Assembly (NCBI GenBank): GCA_015491865.1
Contig: WFVD01000022.1
Coordinates: 1 to 63,862 of the forward strand
DNA: 63,862 nucleotides
Reading direction: 5' to 3'
Origin: Gammaproteobacteria bacterium
Lineage (GTDB): Bacteria; Pseudomonadota; Gammaproteobacteria; SZUA-140
The notes beneath the pieces were generated by a model. The model was not told where the DNA came from. It ran no database searches and saw only the letters and a list, made by a program, of their open reading frames with translations. The position numbers were made by a program, and so were the translations under genes. Shown in pieces: positions 42,906 through 51,040 of the stretch. The number at the start of each line of letters is the position of its first letter. Positions within the stretch are counted from its first letter, which is position 1.

Positions 42906-45380
42906 TTGAAAAGTCTAAGCACTCGCATCGCTGTTGTCATCTCTTCTATTCTGATTGGCCTGCTGCTAACGGTTGGTTCTTCGGTAGAGCACCAACTGAC
43001 TCAATCTATCAAGAGCGAAGATATCGCTCAGACAAAGACCCACGCCCGCACCATGCTGGCGAGTCTGCAAACCCTGATGTTAAATGGCCAGGGTGTGCTG
43101 GCGCGTGAGTGGCTCGAGCGTATGCGACGGGAGCCGGGAATCGTCTCCATTGATGTGCTGCGCCAGGATGGCGCAGAGGCCTTTACTGATACTTCAACCA
43201 TTGAGGCGGTGAACCGCTTTCTGCAGCAGCCACGTTTTAGTCGTCAACCGGTGGCTCCCTCGCATCAGGCCGGAGGCCAGGAGCTGGCGCAGATTAGCCG
43301 CGCACTGGCAGGCAATGTGGTGGTAGATGAACGCCAGGCGGCGCAGCTCGTGGTCTATATGCCGATCAAGGCGCAGCTCGAATGTCTCGCCTGTCATGGT
43401 TACGATGATTCACAGATGCGTGGCGTTCTCAAGCTCGCAGTATCCACTGCCGGAGCAAGTGAAAAGATTCACGCCATGCGGCTCAATCTATGGGGGATGT
43501 CGACGCTAGTGGTGGTGGTACTGGCCCTGGTGTTGCTTTTTGCCCTGCGTCAGAGTGTCTTTCGTCCCATCGCCTCGCTGCGAGATGCCCTCTGGAAGGT
43601 CGGCAGAGGGGATCGTAATGTCACACTGCCAGTGCACCGGCAGGATGAGCTGGGTGAGTTAAGCGCGGTATTCAATCGCATGCAGCAGCAGCTAAGCGCG
43701 ACTGAGACACGTATCGGTGCGGTGATGAATAGCGTGGTTGAGACCATCATCGTGATTGATGATCACGGCCTGATTGAGCAGGTGAACCCGGCGGCTGAGA
43801 AGCTGTTTGGTTATCGTGAAATAGAACTCATTGGCCAGAGTGTGGCGATGCTGATGTCGCCCAACTTTCGACCTGAACATGAGCGTGCGATCGAGCACTA
43901 CCTGGCTGAAGGGGTGGGTGTGCAATCAGAACGTAACCGGGAAAGTGAATGTCTGCGTAAGGACGGCTCTGTTTTTCCTGCAGAGATTACGATCAGCGAG
44001 ATGTATGTGGACGATCACTGTCGTTTTATCTGTATCGTACGTGATGTCACAGAGCGCAAGGAGTACATTGACGCAATTGAGTACCAGGCGCTGCATGATG
44101 CGCTGACCGGGCTACCCAATCGGGTCCTGTTAATCGATCGGTTGCAGCAGGGGGTCCGCAATGCAAAGCGTGGGCAGCAGACACTCGCGCTACTGTTGAT
44201 CGACCTGGATCACTTTAAGGAAGTTAATGACACCCTGGGACACCACAACGGCGATATTATTCTAAAACTCTCTGCTGAGCGGATGGCAACCGTGCTGCGC
44301 GGTTCAGATACCGTCGCTCGTCTCGGTGGCGACGAGTTTGCAGTATTACTTCCGGGAACCGATCAGGCGCATGCAGAGCAGATCGCAGAAAAAGTGCGTG
44401 GTGTGCTCGAGCAGCCGTGCCAGCTGGAAGGGCATACTTTTTACGTGGGTGCCAGCATTGGTATCGCCATCTATCCCGAGCATGGCGATGATGATGTGAT
44501 GCTAATGCAGCACGCGGATGTGGCAATGTATGTTGCAAAGCGCGGGAAGTTTGGTCACGCCGTTTATAAAGAGGAGCAGAACCATAGCTCCCTTTCACAG
44601 CTTTCATTGATGAATGAATTGCGTGCTGCGATCGATAATGAAGAGTTAATGCTCTGCTATCAGCCGGTCATTGCGCTGTCGACGGGGTGTATCAGCGGTG
44701 TTGAGGCGCTGATTCGCTGGCAGCACCCCACCAAAGGGTTGCTCTACCCGGATGACTTTATCCCGATCTCTGAACAGACCGGCCTCATCGGGCCGTTGAC
44801 ACTGTGGGTGTTTGAGCGGGCGATGTCACAGAGCTGTGAGTGGAGTGAGCTGGGGCTGGAACTGCGTGTCTCGGTTAACCTCTCTGCACGCAATCTGCAC
44901 GATGCCAGGTTTCCTGGGCAGGTTACAGAGTTGATAGAGGCGGGTGGTGTTAATGCTGAGCGGCTACGTCTTGAGATCACTGAAAGTGCGCTTATCACCG
45001 ACCCGGAATACACCACCAGCATCCTCAACAACCTCGGCGCGATGGGGGTGCATATCTCAATAGATGATTTTGGCACCGGCTATTCATCGCTCGCCTATCT
45101 GAAGCAGCTACCGATTGATGAGATCAAGATTGATCGTTCATTTGTGACCAGTATGCTGGAAAATGAAAGTGATGAGGTGATTGTCCGTTCAACCATCGAT
45201 CTGGCGCATAATATCGGCATGAAAGTGGTCGCAGAAGGAGTTGAGCAGCAGGCGCTCTATGACAAAGTGCTATCGCTTGGTTGCGATGCCGTGCAGGGGT
45301 TTCATATGGGCAGGCCGATGCCACCGGCAGGGTTTTTACGTTGGCTAAAAGAGTCACCGTGGGGGCTGAATAAAAAGTAG
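42906..45380 (+). CDS. c-type heme sensor fused to HAMP-PAS-GGDEF-EAL
   Basis: This 824-residue inner-membrane signalling protein has helices at about 8-24 and 192-212 bracketing a periplasmic domain. Near the end of that domain is a c-type heme motif, LECLACHGYDD (Cys160, Cys163, His164; bases 43383-43397). HAMP follows, then PAS (about 270-395), GGDEF with intact LGGDEFAVLL, and EAL with intact residues (VEALIRWQHP, SVNLSARN, LEITESAL, IDDFGTGYSSL, EGVEQ). A covalent heme suggests sensing of redox potential, oxygen or NO. The start codon is TTG without a clear ribosome site. It lies just after the ccm and cytochrome genes. Confidence 0.9.
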   Translation: MKSLSTRIAVVISSILIGLLLTVGSSVEHQLTQSIKSEDIAQTKTHARTMLASLQTLMLNGQGVLAREWLERMRREPGIVSIDVLRQDGAEAFTDTSTIEAVNRFLQQPRFSRQPVAPSHQAGGQELAQISRALAGNVVVDERQAAQLVVYMPIKAQLECLACHGYDDSQMRGVLKLAVSTAGASEKIHAMRLNLWGMSTLVVVVLALVLLFALRQSVFRPIASLRDALWKVGRGDRNVTLPVHRQDELGELSAVFNRMQQQLSATETRIGAVMNSVVETIIVIDDHGLIEQVNPAAEKLFGYREIELIGQSVAMLMSPNFRPEHERAIEHYLAEGVGVQSERNRESECLRKDGSVFPAEITISEMYVDDHCRFICIVRDVTERKEYIDAIEYQALHDALTGLPNRVLLIDRLQQGVRNAKRGQQTLALLLIDLDHFKEVNDTLGHHNGDIILKLSAERMATVLRGSDTVARLGGDEFAVLLPGTDQAHAEQIAEKVRGVLEQPCQLEGHTFYVGASIGIAIYPEHGDDDVMLMQHADVAMYVAKRGKFGHAVYKEEQNHSSLSQLSLMNELRAAIDNEELMLCYQPVIALSTGCISGVEALIRWQHPTKGLLYPDDFIPISEQTGLIGPLTLWVFERAMSQSCEWSELGLELRVSVNLSARNLHDARFPGQVTELIEAGGVNAERLRLEITESALITDPEYTTSILNNLGAMGVHISIDDFGTGYSSLAYLKQLPIDEIKIDRSFVTSMLENESDEVIVRSTIDLAHNIGMKVVAEGVEQQALYDKVLSLGCDAVQGFHMGRPMPPAGFLRWLKESPWGLNKK

Positions 45381-45406
45381 CTTCTGCCTGTGGCGCGTGG
45401 CCGCTG

Positions 45407-45435
45407 CTCACAACATAGCCGCGCGCCGATATAAT
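45407..45435 (+). promoter_or_regulatory. Candidate bioA promoter
   Basis: CTCACA (45407-45412, four of six to consensus), a 17-base spacer and a perfect TATAAT (45430-45435) lie 39 bases before the bioA start. I see no BirA-type operator. Confidence 0.5.
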
Positions 45436-45473
45436 ACGCTTTATCATAAAACTGTTATCAATACCGGAGTACC

Positions 45474-46760
45474 TTGCAAGTGGATGTGCAACAGCTGATC
45501 GCGCTCGACAACGCGCATGTATGGCACCCCTATAGTGCGGTCGGTACCGACCTGCGGACCTTTCCGGTGGCCTCAGCAGATGGGGTGCGCCTTAAACTTG
45601 CCGACGGGCGTGAATTGATCGACGGCATGTCATCATGGTGGTCCGCCATCCATGGTTATAACCATCCAGTGCTCAATCGGGCGCTGCAAGTACAGATTGG
45701 GAAGATGTCCCATGTGATGTTTGGCGGGTTGACTCATCAACCCGCCGTGGCGCTGGCGGCGCGCTTGATTGAATTAACGCCGCCACCATTGCAGACGGTT
45801 TTCTTTTCCGATTCCGGTTCGGTCTCGGTTGAAGTTGCGATGAAGATGGCGATTCAGTATTGGTATGCCAAAGGGCGGCCGGCCCGGCAGCGGTTTCTGA
45901 CGCTACGCAGTGGCTATCACGGCGACACCTTCGGTGCAATGTCGGTGTGTGACCCTGTGACCGGCATGCATACGCTATTTAGCGACGTGCTCGTGCGGCA
46001 GCACTTTGTTGATGCGCCGCGCTGTCGTTTTGGTGAGGCCTGCGACGGTACTGAGCTGGCATCGTTCCGGCAGCAGCTCGAACAGCATGGTAATAATATT
46101 GCCGCTGTGATTCTGGAACCGATTGTGCAGGCGGCAGGAGGTATGAATTTTTACGCTGCTGATTACCTGAAACGTGTGCGTAAGCTATGTGATGAGTTCG
46201 GTGTACTGCTGGTCTGTGATGAGATCGCCACCGGCTTTGGTCGAACCGGCAAGCTCTTTGCCTGTGAACATGCGGGCATCTCACCGGATATTATGTGTGT
46301 CGGTAAGGCGTTGACCGGTGGTTATCTAACATTGGCGGCAACCTTAACAACGGAAGAGGTGAGCGCGACAATTAGCAGCGGCGAGCCGGGGTTATTTATG
46401 CACGGCCCGACCTTTATGGCCAACCCGCTCGCCTGTGCAGCTGCGCTGGCGAGTCTGAAGCTGCTCACCGATTCGGGCTGGATGGCAAATATCGCACGCA
46501 TTGAAGCAGCGCTGCAAACAGGGCTGGCGCCGTGTCGTGAGTTACCCTCAGTTGCCGATGTGCGTGTGCTGGGTGCCATTGGTGTGGTCGAATTAAAAGA
46601 GCCTGTCGATATGAAAACAGTTCAGCCGCTCTTTGTTGATCATGGCATCTGGGTGCGGCCGTTTGGCAGGCTGGTCTATCTGATGCCCCCTTATGTGATC
46701 TCGGATGAGGATCTTGCGCTGTTGACGCAGGCGCTGTTGCGGGTGTTAAGCCGCTGTTGA
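45474..46760 (+). CDS. bioA: BioA, adenosylmethionine-8-amino-7-oxononanoate transaminase
   Basis: This 428-residue PLP enzyme of biotin synthesis converts KAPA to DAPA with S-adenosylmethionine as amino donor. Signatures are HVWHPYSAV at the start, DGMSSWWSAIHGYNHP, SGYHGDTFGAMSV, CDEIATGFGRTGKLFACEH and the PLP-lysine region CVGKALTGG. The length is that of the family. The start is probably TTG 45474, with GGAG 5 bases before; GTG 45480 is an alternative. It is monocistronic here, without other bio genes, which is common when bioBFHCD lie elsewhere. Confidence 0.95.
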   Translation: MQVDVQQLIALDNAHVWHPYSAVGTDLRTFPVASADGVRLKLADGRELIDGMSSWWSAIHGYNHPVLNRALQVQIGKMSHVMFGGLTHQPAVALAARLIELTPPPLQTVFFSDSGSVSVEVAMKMAIQYWYAKGRPARQRFLTLRSGYHGDTFGAMSVCDPVTGMHTLFSDVLVRQHFVDAPRCRFGEACDGTELASFRQQLEQHGNNIAAVILEPIVQAAGGMNFYAADYLKRVRKLCDEFGVLLVCDEIATGFGRTGKLFACEHAGISPDIMCVGKALTGGYLTLAATLTTEEVSATISSGEPGLFMHGPTFMANPLACAAALASLKLLTDSGWMANIARIEAALQTGLAPCRELPSVADVRVLGAIGVVELKEPVDMKTVQPLFVDHGIWVRPFGRLVYLMPPYVISDEDLALLTQALLRVLSRC

Positions 46761-46840
46761 GTCTGGTGTACCCACTCGCTTCTCTCTCTTTCATGCCGCG
46801 ACTCTCCATGGGTTTCGTGCTCTCCATGGTTGTTGAAAAT

Positions 46841-46869
46841 TAGACAGGCTGCCCCTTACATGTAATAAT
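46841..46869 (+). promoter_or_regulatory. Promoter of the yjfI operon
   Basis: TAGACA (46841-46846), a 17-base spacer and AATAAT (46864-46869) each match sigma-70 consensus at five of six bases. A start near 46876 would give a leader of about 27 bases before the ATG at 46903. Confidence 0.6.
46856..46865. promoter_or_regulatory. Operator palindrome 1 (TTACATGTAA)
   Basis: A perfect 10-bp palindrome overlaps the spacer and first bases of the -10 of the yjfI promoter. It is identical to a second copy whose centre is exactly 21 bp (two helical turns) downstream. Confidence 0.65.
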
Positions 46870-46876
46870 CCATCGC

Positions 46877-46886
46877 TTACATGTAA
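46877..46886. promoter_or_regulatory. Operator palindrome 2 (TTACATGTAA)
   Basis: The second perfect copy of the 10-bp palindrome covers the predicted transcription start. With copy 1 it forms a larger dyad, since the outer flanks CCC and GGG are complementary. A dimeric repressor could bind both sites on one DNA face. Confidence 0.65.
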
Positions 46887-46902
46887 GGGACTTGATTTCG
46901 CT

Positions 46903-47556
46903 ATGGGTGTTAAAAAGACATCGGCCTTTTATCAGCGGCAGCACAGGCAGCGCATGCGTAACCAGGGCTTTGTAAAAAAAGAGGTCTGGATTTTGCCGCA
47001 GCATGCGGCTTTACTGACACAGTTCGAAAAGCAGTTACGCCAGCCGTTGGCGCAGGAATTAATTTTTTCAAAGTTTAGTAAAGGAGGTTTGATTTCAATG
47101 ACACAACCAAGTCTATGGGCAATCGTCGGTCTGCATGATGCGTTGCAGAAAGAGGCGCTGTTTCAGAGTGGCGAAGCGACAGCGGAACTTGTTCAGGGTG
47201 CAGACCCTTCTATTTTAATCACACTGAATGAGTATGGAGAGCTGCCGGTCTATCTCACCATTGCGGGTGAGCAGATCATTGTCGAGTCACTCATGTGGCC
47301 AAAATCTGATATCACAGATGTTGCTGGATTTAATGAGGAGGTGCTGCGCACTCACAAGCTGTTTCCGCTGTCGACGATCAGCCTCGACCTGCTCCCTGAT
47401 GGCAATGAATATTACACAATGTTCGGCGCGCTTTCGGCCACATCGCTGCTGGAGAATGTGGTCTTTGAGGTAGAGACGCTCGCTGATAATGTGATTAAAG
47501 CGGCGGATGCCTACGGGCAATTCCTGAAACACGACACATCAGTAGTAGAGGTTTAA
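46903..47556 (+). CDS. yjfI: YjfI family (DUF2170) with basic N-terminal DNA-binding-like region
   Basis: This 217-residue protein has two parts. Residues 1-60 (GVKKTSAFYQRQHRQRMRNQ, then a KKEVWILPQHAALL segment) are basic and have the strand-helix-helix look of a ribbon-helix-helix or antitoxin-like domain. Residues 65-217 match DUF2170/YjfI (WAIVGLHDALQKEALF, LPVYLTIAGEQIIVESLMWP, HKLFPLSTISLD). It heads the operon and follows two palindromic operators, which suggests an autorepressor. Its stop is 2 bases before the PspA-family gene. The DNA-binding part is an inference from composition and context. Confidence 0.82.
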   Translation: MGVKKTSAFYQRQHRQRMRNQGFVKKEVWILPQHAALLTQFEKQLRQPLAQELIFSKFSKGGLISMTQPSLWAIVGLHDALQKEALFQSGEATAELVQGADPSILITLNEYGELPVYLTIAGEQIIVESLMWPKSDITDVAGFNEEVLRTHKLFPLSTISLDLLPDGNEYYTMFGALSATSLLENVVFEVETLADNVIKAADAYGQFLKHDTSVVEV

Positions 47557-47558
47557 AC

Positions 47559-48254
47559 ATGAGTATCTGGATGAAAGTGGTGACCGCTATTCGCGGTGGT
47601 GTGAATGAGGCTGGTGAGGCGATCGCTGACAATCAGGCGTTGCGTATCCTGGATCAGGAGATTCGTGATGCAGACAGTGAGTTGAAGCGTTCAAAAGATG
47701 CGCTGGCGGATATTATGGCAAAGCAGAAGCTGGGGCAGAAGAAGGTTGATGGCCTTGCGGCAAAGATCAAGGAGTATGAGGGGTACGTGCTTCAGGCACT
47801 GGCAAAAAATGATGAAGCGCTGGCAACCGAAGTAGCTGCAAAAATTGCAGAATTTGAGCAACAGAAGGAGAGTGAGCAGGCGCTGGTAAGCGGCTTTGCT
47901 GATAGTGTTGCTCAGTTACGCAAGGCGGTTGGCCATTCCGAGGGAAACCTGAGGCGACTTAAACAGCAGGTTGATATTGTGAAGGCGACTGAAAGTGTGC
48001 AAAAGGCGCAGATGGCCGTCTCTCAGCGCCATGGTGGTGCGAATACAAAAATGCGTACCGCGCTAGATTCTCTGGATCGCATTAAGCAGCAGCAGGAAGC
48101 GCGTTCAGCACGGATGGAGGCTGCAAGTGAACTGGCGAATGATGGCGATGGTGCAGAAGCATCACTGGATCAGAAACTGAAAGCGGCAGGCATTGCCGGT
48201 AGCACGACAAGCGGCGCAGATATACTCGCACGCCTTAAGGCGAAGCAGGGCTAA
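47559..48254 (+). CDS. yjfJ: PspA/IM30-family protein (YjfJ type)
   Basis: This 231-residue protein is almost entirely helical and coiled-coil (QEIRDADSELKRSKDALADI, EGNLRRLKQQVDIVKA) and matches the PspA/IM30/Vipp1 fold, whose members coat and stabilise stressed membranes as oligomers. The first helix (SIWMKVVTAIRGGVNEAGEA) is the usual membrane-binding one. It lies between DUF2170 and an ion channel gene, as in many yjf-like operons. Regulation is probably shared from the promoter at 46841. Confidence 0.9.
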   Translation: MSIWMKVVTAIRGGVNEAGEAIADNQALRILDQEIRDADSELKRSKDALADIMAKQKLGQKKVDGLAAKIKEYEGYVLQALAKNDEALATEVAAKIAEFEQQKESEQALVSGFADSVAQLRKAVGHSEGNLRRLKQQVDIVKATESVQKAQMAVSQRHGGANTKMRTALDSLDRIKQQQEARSARMEAASELANDGDGAEASLDQKLKAAGIAGSTTSGADILARLKAKQG

Positions 48255-48302
48255 GCTGGATAGCGATAGGTCGATGATGCTGATCCCCTGGAGCGTCTGA
48301 CG

Positions 48303-49376
48303 GTGCCGATTCTGAGTCGGCTGGTTCGCCAGTTCAATAGCCTGCTGCTGAACATGAGCTGGATGGGGCTCACCGTTCTGGTGAGCGTTCACTTCTTCTC
48401 ATCATGGTTTCTGTTGTGGCTCGCAGGGGAGGAGGCGCTCGTTGCGCCGGATCTGTTCTGGTATTTCTATATGGTGACATCCACGACAGTCGGGTATGGT
48501 GACTACTCACCCGTTACTGCGATGGGGCGTGCCGTGGTTAGCTTCTGGTTGATGACGGGAGGGATTACACTATTCGCGGCGGTGATTGGTAAGGTCACTC
48601 AATTTCTAATCGAACTATGGAGAAAACGTATGCGAGGTCGCGGGGATTACGCCTACCTTTCCGATCATGTTGTTATCCTCGGCTGGCATGATGACCGTAC
48701 ACCGTACATGGTGGAACAGATTCTGGGTGACAAACGGCGGGACCAGAAAGAGATTGTACTCTGCTCTACGCGGAAGATGGAAAACCCACTGCCTGACCAG
48801 ACCCATTTTGTACAGGGTGAGTCGCTAACCGGGGCTGATCTGCTACAGCGAGCAGGCATTAAAACAGCCAGTCGAATAATCATTTATGGTGACAGCGATG
48901 AACAGACGCTGGCGATCGGCCTGGCAGTAAGTGCCGCTAAAACAGCCGCACACATCGTCGCCCATTTTGATTCTGATGAGATGGCGATCCTGTTTAAATC
49001 GCACTGCACGCAGGCAGAATGTACGGCGAGTATTTCGCTGGAGCTGATTGTACGTTCAGCGCAGGACCCCGGCTCATCGCGTATTCAGACACAGCTACTC
49101 TCGACATTAAGCGGTCCGACGCAATACTGTCTTCAGGTGCCCGATTCGTTTACAGGGTGTTGTTATGGGACACTCTTTTATGTGTTAAAAGAGCAGCATG
49201 AGGCGACAGCCTTTGGGGTTGCAGAGACGCGCACTGGCGATGATCTTGAGTTGAACCCCGCTAAGGAGTCGTTAGTGCTGGCGGGGCAGTATATTTACTT
49301 TATGTCACCCGAGCGTATTCGTGCCGAGGAAATGGATTGGCAGGCGCTTGGTCAGGCCGCTTCAGGAGCCACTTAA
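48303..49376 (+). CDS. Potassium channel with RCK/TrkA-N domain
   Basis: This 357-residue protein has two membrane helices (about 17-40 and 80-105) around a K+ selectivity filter, TTVGYGDYSPVT, then a cytoplasmic RCK domain with nucleotide-binding start DHVVILGWHDDRTPYM and IIYGDSDEQTLAIGL. It is thus a two-helix ligand-gated K+ channel like MthK. The start is GTG 48303, with GGAG upstream. It lies 48 bases after yjfJ; the yjfK start overlaps its stop. A channel beside a PspA protein suggests a response to membrane leakage. Confidence 0.92.
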   Translation: MPILSRLVRQFNSLLLNMSWMGLTVLVSVHFFSSWFLLWLAGEEALVAPDLFWYFYMVTSTTVGYGDYSPVTAMGRAVVSFWLMTGGITLFAAVIGKVTQFLIELWRKRMRGRGDYAYLSDHVVILGWHDDRTPYMVEQILGDKRRDQKEIVLCSTRKMENPLPDQTHFVQGESLTGADLLQRAGIKTASRIIIYGDSDEQTLAIGLAVSAAKTAAHIVAHFDSDEMAILFKSHCTQAECTASISLELIVRSAQDPGSSRIQTQLLSTLSGPTQYCLQVPDSFTGCCYGTLFYVLKEQHEATAFGVAETRTGDDLELNPAKESLVLAGQYIYFMSPERIRAEEMDWQALGQAASGAT

Positions 49377-50029
49377 TGCTGGGTCGATGGTTTAACAGAA
49401 AAAAAACCGAGGCGAAAGAGCCACCATTGCCTTCTCCCTTTAATCTGCGCCTCAAGGCTGGAGTTGACATCGATCCGATTCCGTTTGCAATGATCAGGGA
49501 TAAGCTTCACTTCACACTGCCGGCAGAGACCCAGATTGTAGAGGCCCAGGGTAAGGTAGATCTGGGGGGCGGTGCCTATCTAAGCCGCTATTACACTTGT
49601 GATGACGCCTTTATCCAGGTCAATACAACTGGCGGATTTGATGAGCAGCATGTCGATGACATCAAGCTATTTGTCTTTGAGGAGACAATCACCCCGGCCA
49701 CTCAGGCGGAGTGGGAAGCGTGGACGGGTAAAGAGAGCAAAATTGGGGATGAAACCTTTACCTTTAATGGTGTTGAGTATGGCCGCGTGTGGATGGCGCA
49801 AAGCGAAGGCTCGATTGTGCCGGTTGAGTTTGAGGAAGAGGTGACTAATCTGATTGAAAACGAATCACCCTACACTGTTGTCCATTTGGCAATGTTATAT
49901 GAGCGCCTGATCCCCGAGATTGAACGCTATGAATATCTACTGGTTTCTGCTGAACATACCCATAGCGATGCTAATATCGTATTGAGTCTTGGTGTTGATC
50001 TCGATCCACAAGCCTTTGTTGTGACCTAA
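49376..50029 (+). CDS. yjfK: DUF2491 protein (YjfK family)
   Basis: This 217-residue cytoplasmic protein begins MLGRWFNRKK at an ATG overlapping the channel stop (TAATG), behind CAGGAG. An upstream in-frame start at 49337 would lie inside the channel gene and is rejected. The mix of strands and acidic helices (YLSRYYTCDDAFIQVNTTGG, VEYGRVWMAQSEG, VVHLAMLYERLI) agrees with DUF2491/YjfK, a family of unknown function found in PspA-containing yjf operons. Confidence 0.85.
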   Translation: MLGRWFNRKKTEAKEPPLPSPFNLRLKAGVDIDPIPFAMIRDKLHFTLPAETQIVEAQGKVDLGGGAYLSRYYTCDDAFIQVNTTGGFDEQHVDDIKLFVFEETITPATQAEWEAWTGKESKIGDETFTFNGVEYGRVWMAQSEGSIVPVEFEEEVTNLIENESPYTVVHLAMLYERLIPEIERYEYLLVSAEHTHSDANIVLSLGVDLDPQAFVVT

Positions 50030-50047
50030 ATAAAAAGGGAAATATTA

Positions 50048-50458
50048 ATGGATGCTGTAACAACTTATTTATCCGGTCTACCTCAGTTTTTTGCCTATTT
50101 TGTTTCAGCACTGATTCTGACATTCCTTTACGCCTTTATTTATAGCAAATTGACACCGCATAAAGAGTGGACGCTGATTAAGGCGAATGTGCCTGCGGCG
50201 GCGATCGCCTTTAGTGGTAGCCTGCTGGGGTTTGTCATTGCACTCGCAAGTGCGATCTCGAATTCGGTCAACTTGATCGACTGCTGGCTGTGGGGGCTGG
50301 TTGCGTTGATTGTTCAGCTTGGTACCTTTTTCTGTGTACGACTCTTTATGCCCAGGATTTCAGAGCGCCTGGCGAATAACGAACTGGCTGCGGGTACCTG
50401 GCTTGCGGCCGCCTCGTTAGGCGCCGGACTGCTTAATGCCGCCAGTCTCACCTATTGA
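50048..50458 (+). CDS. yjfL: DUF350 membrane protein (YjfL family)
   Basis: This 136-residue protein has four predicted helices (about 15-33, 50-70, 78-98 and 112-132), containing FSGSLLGFVIALASAISNS and IDCWLWGLVALIVQL, typical of DUF350/YjfL. Members are small membrane proteins of unknown function. A ribosome site (AAAGGGAAA) precedes the ATG. It is followed after 9 bases by the DUF1190 lipoprotein gene. Confidence 0.88.
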   Translation: MDAVTTYLSGLPQFFAYFVSALILTFLYAFIYSKLTPHKEWTLIKANVPAAAIAFSGSLLGFVIALASAISNSVNLIDCWLWGLVALIVQLGTFFCVRLFMPRISERLANNELAAGTWLAAASLGAGLLNAASLTY

Positions 50459-50467
50459 GGTGGTGTG

Positions 50468-51022
50468 ATGAAACGGTCAAAAAAATTAACATTGGCGGTG
50501 ATGGGGCTGGCCCCGATTGCGTTAACTGCATGCAGTGAAAAGCCGGTTGATATGCTGGTTTATAAAACGCTCAATGAGTGCGGCAGTGATGTCTATTACA
50601 GCCCGCAAGCGTGTAAAACTGAATTTGATAAAGCGCTTAAGACGCACCGTTCTGCCGCGCCCAGATATGCAAAGCTGTCAGCATGCGAGTCTGACTTTGG
50701 GCGTAACCGCTGTGAGTCGATGGGGCGCTTCTATCTGCCGATGATCGCCGCTTACATGCTGCCTGTTCCCGAGCAGCATCGTAGTGGTGGTTACTACGGC
50801 GGCGGTTTTGGTCAGCCGCTTTACCGTACCCGTGGCGGCAACAGCTACCGTACGGGTGATAATTATGAGGTTGGCCGCTCGGGTAAAAGCGGTAAAGTCA
50901 GTACGGTGCCATCCCGAACAAAAGCCCCTTCTATTAAAACAAGAACCGTATCGCGTGGAGGCTTTGGTTCTCAGGCTGCGGCGCGCGGCAGTTGGGGAGG
51001 CGGGAAGGGTTTTGGCGGTTAA
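50468..51022 (+). CDS. yjfM: DUF1190 lipoprotein (YjfM family)
   Basis: This 184-residue lipoprotein (PIALTAC, Cys22) has a Cys-containing domain (YKTLNECGSDVYYSPQACKT, LSACESDFGRNRCE) followed by a flexible Gly-, Arg- and Ser-rich tail (about 110-184). It fits DUF1190/YjfM, surface or periplasmic lipoproteins with even numbers of cysteines likely to form disulfides. GAGGTGG stands before the ATG at 50468; a GTG at 50465 is also possible. Confidence 0.85.
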   Translation: MKRSKKLTLAVMGLAPIALTACSEKPVDMLVYKTLNECGSDVYYSPQACKTEFDKALKTHRSAAPRYAKLSACESDFGRNRCESMGRFYLPMIAAYMLPVPEQHRSGGYYGGGFGQPLYRTRGGNSYRTGDNYEVGRSGKSGKVSTVPSRTKAPSIKTRTVSRGGFGSQAAARGSWGGGKGFGG

Positions 51023-51040
51023 CTGCTGGCGTTGTCAGTT

